From assembly GCA_033030425.1 (NCBI GenBank), contig JAUFSD010000019.1, positions 1,054,001 to 1,118,000 of the forward strand: DNA of 64,000 nt, given 5' to 3'. The translations under genes were made by a program, and so were the position numbers. Every line of letters starts with the position of its first letter. Positions within the stretch are counted from its first letter, which is position 1. Source of the DNA: Verpa conica. Taxonomy: Eukaryota > Ascomycota > Pezizomycetes > Pezizales > Morchellaceae. The notes beneath the pieces are model-generated. The model was given only the letters and a program-made list of their open reading frames with translations, did no database searches and was not told where the DNA came from. This document shows positions 58,351-64,000 of the stretch, piece by piece.

Positions 58351-61104
58351 TCACATCAAACAGCCATTCTTCTTACTAGAATGTAAGTCCGTGACCCCAA
58401 GCCTGAACCTCTGCCCCCCACTCCCCTTAATAAAAGCCTCCATACTCCACTCGTACCAGACCTTGCGCTCGCTAGTCTCTCGCCATATCGTGACGTCTAT
58501 CTCGGAGTTATCAGGGAGGTGCATCGGTGTCTAGATGCGATCCGGGTGTTAGCGATGGGTTCATCCCATGGTTTTTCCTGCTCGAATCCGGCTACATGCG
58601 GAAAAGGCGTGTTGTGGTACACCGGACAAACCATGCTTGTCCTCCCCCAAAATGGGAGAAGCGAGTTTGATAAACAATAGATCCGAAATGCATGCATGTG
58701 TATCTACTCTATCGCTCGCTTCCCCTCATTTCGTGGAGAGTAATCCATAAAACAAGGGTTCGATATACCAGGGTTTATATATGTACCGGGGGTAGGTACC
58801 GTGTGCAGGGCAGAGACAAATAAAATAATAATCAAAAGCAAAAATGATAGATAAAAAAAACAATTCCCATTACGTACCTTCAACGGAAAAAATATCGGGA
58901 ACCAACTAATCATATCCCTACTCTTCGCATCAATAGTATCCGGCCTCGTACTCAACTCCACGTCTCCAAACAGCACACTCTCAAAGTAGCCCGCTAGACC
59001 ATGGACTACTCCACGTCTGGGTATCTTGAATGTGGCTGTGGACTTTCGCACGTTGTGATCGTTGCCGCCATCGCCAAGTCCAATTAAACCACCACCTAGG
59101 GCCGCGGCGTCGGACATAATGTTGTCAGGCAGTGGGTGGTGGAAATCCCATGCACGATGAATGTACTCGTTTTCGGCGAGTATTTCAATGGCTTGGAGCA
59201 TAACGACATACGGGGTTTCGGGCGCGTCGGGATCAGCCTTCCGCGCAGAGATATCTGCGTGAATTTTTGGAGCCATGATGGGTGTGTAATGGGCGGAGTA
59301 TGACGCGGGGATTGAGATACCGCCGTTCGCTAGAAGTGGTAATTAGTAGACTATCCATATTCAAGTGTAGAAGAAAATATTTAATCAAAATCCCTTTGCG
59401 GGCATAAATAATAGAGAATTTTGGGGGTAGCATACGATTCAAAACCCTCTGCACTCCGTCCAAACACTCAGGACTCAATTCATTATCCCCAAAACTCCCA
59501 AGGAGCTCGCTAACGATAATATCGACCTTGAAAGGCGGGTCCCAACTCCTCATATCGCTCTTGATCACCGTGACCTGGCCATTCCATGTTTCGCGATTGT
59601 GACGCAACAGGTGCACGTAAGCGTTAGGGTTCTTTTCAACTGCGATGAGTGTGATTGTACGATTCGCTGCCTTAGAGGCCCGCAAGGCACGGGAAACCAG
59701 GGGGCCGCGACCAGCACCGGTCACTGCGACGATACTATAGGGTATTCGTATTAGCGTAAAACGGGGGGTGTAAAAGCCTCGGTCTCGGAAGTTGCCGGGT
59801 AACATGATAAAATCATTGTAGGGCACACCATGACGCTCGAAGGAAAGGGAGTAATGCTGAGAGAAATGATCAAACCCACATATTATCTCCTGGATCCCTT
59901 ACATCCAGTGCTGCCTTGATAGCCTTCTCGTACTGGTCATACTTGACCGGGTCCTTCTCAAAAACCTCATACGTAATGCTTTCTAGATTATCCGCTAGCG
60001 GTTGGAGTGGAGCTTGTAGGTAATCTTGATAGCCTGCACCAAATTTCTCTACTATTGTCGGTAGTGGCTGGTTTTTCTGTAGGTGTCTCAAATACACTAA
60101 ATACCCCAATGGCTCATACCGTAATTTTGAGGGTGAACCTGGTCCTGCGGGTGCTTGAGGTGGTGGGGTGAGATGAGTATCAGAGACGAGGATGTAAGGC
60201 GTGGGTCGAAGCTTCATATACCGGGTTAAGAGTGCCTGGTGTAGCTTAGAAAAAACAGGATAGCCTTTGGCGTTTGGGCAGAATGTGAACGAGGGGATAA
60301 AGAGGATGCGAATTGGTTCCGCAAACCAGCGGTTCACAATGTGGGGTGAGGGAAGTTTGGCGGGGATTTGCAGTGCTAGTTTCTAGTTAGTATGAATCCC
60401 GAGGGAGAGGGTGATAGAGGAAGTACTGAGTGATAATCGAGAGTTGTATTTGCACACTGTCCGGATTGTATTCCACACATCCCACATTGCAAATTCATCA
60501 TAAATCTCTCCCGCATTCACAGCAGACCCTTCCTCCTCGGCCATGGGAAGGTGAATTAGTAACTGCATGTATGCTCCCTTTGCCAATACAGCATTGATAA
60601 CCTGGGCATACTGAGCTACGTTTGTTTTCCGCTTCGGTGCACTGATCACTACATTACTAGCACCACAAAATGCTGCATATTCAAGTTCGTGGACAAGGAC
60701 TTGCCGGGAGGCATGGGCGAGTAGGGGGTCCTCTGAATCGAGGTCAATCCATGTGGAGGTGAATGCAATAACCTGAGATATATGATCGCCTGGGTGGAGA
60801 TTAACCTCTTCGGCATTGAGCGACTCGATATATAAATGATATTTTTTTTCTGCACGAGCAGCAATGATTATTTGCTCGACACGAGTGCGAAAATTGAGAT
60901 TTGTGATGTGAGTCGTTATCATATCATACTGAGAAGGGCAAATAGTTAGCATACATGTAGTCCAGAGGTGTTCTCGGGATGACTTACGCCAGTTGCAGCC
61001 TCTACCTCGAGGGTGTGACCACCGATTCCGACGTTAGGAGTTGGGAGATGGTGGCCAACATACCATACAGGCACCCCAGGCTCGGCAGGCTGGTGAGCTT
61101 CCAT
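58351..61104 (-). CDS. SKB1: type II protein arginine methyltransferase PRMT5/Skb1
   Basis: Six exons, 61104-60988, 60928-60427, 60375-59880, 59734-59436, 59329-58878 and 58530-58351, join in phase to 681 residues. The N-terminal TIM-barrel region is followed by [20 protein letters not shown], the SAM-binding loop [11 protein letters not shown] (about 374-384), the acidic VEKN (404-407) and the double-Glu catalytic loop [19 protein letters not shown] (Glu448, Glu457). The C-terminal beta-barrel ends with [12 protein letters not shown] and [11 protein letters not shown], typical of PRMT5. The enzyme symmetrically dimethylates arginines in histones and Sm proteins; in fission yeast Skb1 works with Shk1. 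Exon 3 uses a GTGGGT donor. The last intron is long (347 nt). The start at 61104 is preferred over 61134. Confidence 0.93.
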
Positions 61105-64000
61105 TGCAAGAATTTTTTTGAATAGAACAGTCAAAAATAAACGGGGGAAGCAACAACAACAGTAATTTAGATAGCTGGGAGCGAGTAAATATCGCAGCCC
61201 GTGAGTGGTGGAGAGTCAGCGAGTAGGCAAGAGGGCAGTTGCATGTACTGTAAGTAGGAGGTATTTAGGCCAACAACAAAACTCAGTCCGCGATGCGCAG
61301 GATGCAGCTCTCAATTGATGGCGGGGTGTCTGTCCATCGGTTGGGTGGCTTGGACGTCCCCGCATCGGTGCACCGGTCCCTTGATTGATCACTTTTGCTG
61401 CGTGAGGATAATTTGTGCAACATGCAGATGCACGCACCAGCCACACCCTGGCACGGGTGCACGAACCCTAATCCTGCTGCACCACAATGATGGATGCCAA
61501 GACAGCCGCGTCCCTTCAACCCCGTCAACGACGCGTCTCCGGCTTCTCTTCCTCTCTACAACCACAATCACCCAGGTCACCCTTGGCCATCAACTATTTC
61601 CAACCTCTTGTCACTGTTACCTTTTTGACTGCTCTCGTGCTTTATCTCCATCTCCTCGCTGATTCTTTACCTTCGTCGTGTTCTTGTACCTCGTCTCGCT
61701 GCTCCTGTGTCCTCTGTTTGACTTGTCCCGTTGGTTTTGGCTCCCTGACTCGTCTCGCTGAGACAATACATAAACTTCCGCAGCCCAACCCCCCCTATAG
61801 TTTTCCGGTGTCACAGGGGATTTAATCCTGAGAGAACTCACAGTCCCCGCAGACTCCCCGTCCACTTTCCGGCCGTAGGTTGCCAAAGGAAAAAGAATCG
61901 GTCAGAGTTATGCAATAGGGGACTTTTCTCACTTGTCGGCATCGGAACTTAACCCTAACTTCCCGATCATGTGTATCCCAGAATGTGCCATATTCCGGGG
62001 CTCTTCCAGGCGGCGTTTCTATTGATTCACGTTTCGTAGGGTCCCGGAGGAGCCGGCTCTAGGCATTCCCTCTTGGGGGTGCAGTCTGTGAAGGCAACTT
62101 TTTCTACGCTTTCTTTTTTGATCGCTAGAATTGTTAATTGGTGCTTGGGACGTTACTAGAGAAAGGTGGTGATGGTAGGGCGTTGACGATCATTCACCCT
62201 AGCTCGGTGTAACTGATTCGACAGGGATTGTGCATGAGGGCTTGGCTTTCTCTACGAGCACGATTCGGGTTCTTGAACTACTGCTTTACAAACGGACATT
62301 GGGTGCTGCTTCTCCTGTCCCTTCACAGGGATAGGATTATACCTGAAAGGCTATCGTCGGCAACGTATACGCATATGTGGAAACACGCGGTATGTAGCGA
62401 ACCTTTTAGGTTTACATACGGAAGCGCATCCCGATCGTCACTCACGCATATCGTCACGCTCCGGAACGGGAAAGCCTCGCATCCCAAACTTCATGTCACT
62501 TTCCCTTCAACGAACGTTGTCGTTTGCAGATTGGACAAGCAAGCGCGACCTATCATTAACCGGCTCTGTATCGCGGTCTCTGACCAATGCCCGCCCCCTT
62601 CACCTGGTTGGGACTAGTCGTCCTGAACAGTTCTCATAGAGATAGATCTAGCCATCTGCGTTTATTGTCCCCTCCACGGAGGGCAGACAAGCACTGATTT
62701 CGGCATGAACTCACCGCTTCGCGGCGGCGGGTGATTGCCACAACACTAGCCTTAACACGATTTTTGCGGGTGTTCCATTTTGTTCGTGCCTTCGAACCCG
62801 TAATCGGGGATGAAGAGGAAACAAAGACGTCCCTGGGGGTTCTGCCAACACAAACGGAGTTATGGGAGCTGAGTCAATATGGCATGATTAAACGAGACCT
62901 TTGCTTTTAGGAGCAATGTTCTTTCTTCCTTCGGGTTGAGAGAAACAGGATGTAGAATTTCGGGGGAGCATGGACGCTGAACCCTATGGGGGACAGTAGA
63001 CGCTGGGAGAGTTAGTAGGGGTACGGGGTTGAGTACAATGGGAAATGTTTAATTGGAGCCTAACAAACAGAGGAGAAATTGTCGGTGTTACCCATCGAAT
63101 ACTAATAGTCCCCTCGTCCTTTACTTAATCATTTGAGCACTAGCTCTTTCCCCCTCATGTGCCGGCGACACCTAGCCTAGTTCCTGTTTCGCTGGAGATA
63201 TGTGGGACCCGGGATTTGCTCGGTGTCAGAGTCTAGGCTCGTCCGTCAGTCTTTTAGTTGATATTGGGATGAGGATGGGTTAGTTTGGTAGAGGACTGAG
63301 TTCTTGTTTAGAGATGAGTAGAGTCGAGGGGATGAAAGTAGATGTGATGGAGTGTTGAGGTTGATGCTGGTGTGGTGGTGAAGCGGGTCGTTTCTAAGGG
63401 AGCGACCCGGATTAATTTTTTAGATAAGTACCTTCTTGATATGAAATAACTGAAAGTCGCTAATTTTACTGCAGGGACGGGGGAATTTAAGGGAGGTGGG
63501 ACAGAGTTGATAAAGGAAGAGGTCCAGCGGTTATCAGATTACCAGACTTGAAGATTGTTTGATGTATTTCCCCGATGGTCTTGAAACCTTCTGTTACACA
63601 TTTTTGTGATTTCTAGGCGTGACAAATTAACTTTATGTCCGATGAGATGTAAAGCATCGGGGTGTTTTCTGGTCCGTCACGATTTAGACGCCGCGGGTTT
63701 ACGTCTTGTGAAAGACGGTAGATCTTGAATATTCCTAGATCCTGACCCTTGTTTCCGTCAACAACGTGGCATCACAAAGATTCTTGGGTTCCTGGTTGAT
63801 GTCGGTGGTTAATATTCGAATAGGGAGGTGATGATGGGAAGCGCCCGGGTCGTGCAGGGTGTTTATGATCTCACAGCGCCTTTTTCCTGGTTATAAGCTT
63901 AAGGGCGCCGAGACAAAAGGTTCTAGAGTGTTTAAATCCATGTATTCCATATACGCCTGCCCGTTTGTATACTTCTAGTTGGACGTGAGTGATTATTTAT
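61105..64000. other. 2.9-kb region without a callable gene
   Basis: The PRMT5 promoter lies at its left end. The plus-strand frame at 61487-61825 (112 residues, with one hydrophobic segment) starts near it but shows no family features, so I do not call it. Local hairpins occur at 62666-62739, 63384-63409 and 63639-63660. The region is less AT-rich than the other gaps, so an untranslated RNA or an incomplete gene beyond the edge is possible. Confidence 0.4.
62666..62739. other. two adjacent hairpins, possible structured RNA
   Basis: Stem-loop one spans 62666-62689 (TGTC...CCCTC CACG GAGGG...GACA). Stem-loop two spans 62702-62739 (GGCA...TCACCGC...GCGGGTGA...TGCC, one bulge). I could not match these to tRNA, SRP RNA, RNase P RNA or spliceosomal RNAs. 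Confidence 0.35.

Noticed and set aside
61487..61825. 112-residue plus-strand frame next to the PRMT5 promoter
   Set aside because: It has one hydrophobic stretch but no recognisable domain, and the composition is biased by CT-rich DNA; evidence is insufficient for a gene call.

Overview
This window is nuclear DNA of a filamentous ascomycete. Its genes carry short introns with GTAAGT/GTATGT-type donors and CTAAC-like branch sites. The gene set is fungal housekeeping: YRA1, OST4, TMA46, SBA1/p23, VPS24, UVE1, RPP21 and PRMT5/Skb1. Long gene-poor stretches are littered with small inverted-repeat elements. A Pezizomycetes-like genome (truffle or morel relatives) would fit, but that is a guess.

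Layout. From 1 to about 27 kb is accessory DNA. It holds three members of a lineage-specific zinc-finger family (2-286 partial, 7015-7953, 19247-20332), a membrane-anchored histidine acid phosphatase-like gene (15104-16641), several MITE-like elements, and a complete 4.75-kb transposon at 8809-13556. The transposon has about 72-bp terminal inverted repeats. It encodes a zinc-ribbon protein, a divergently transcribed DDE integrase-type transposase (now with two in-frame stops) and a small zinc-finger protein, and it contains an array of eleven exact 50-bp hairpin units. From 27 to 45 kb is a gene island: an unrecognised proline-rich protein, YRA1 with an 875-nt intron, OST4, TMA46, SBA1, VPS24, a nuclease-like plus kinase-like (CRN/Crinkler-type) gene and an F-box/ankyrin gene. 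After a 4.7-kb MITE-bearing gap comes UVE1 (49.5-51.7 kb). A 5.1-kb repeat-rich gap follows, then RPP21 and PRMT5 (56.8-61.1 kb). The last 2.9 kb has no gene I can call, only a few hairpins.

What stands out. The strongest candidate for something undescribed is the three-gene integrase transposon with its 50-bp hairpin array. Next are the REase-like/kinase-like gene, the long YRA1 intron (a known autoregulatory theme in yeast) and the zinc-finger family on both sides of the transposon. The housekeeping genes do not form a pathway together. Several pairs share divergent promoters: OST4/TMA46, SBA1/VPS24 and REase-kinase/F-box-ankyrin. All exon boundaries were read by eye from splice signals and frame continuity.
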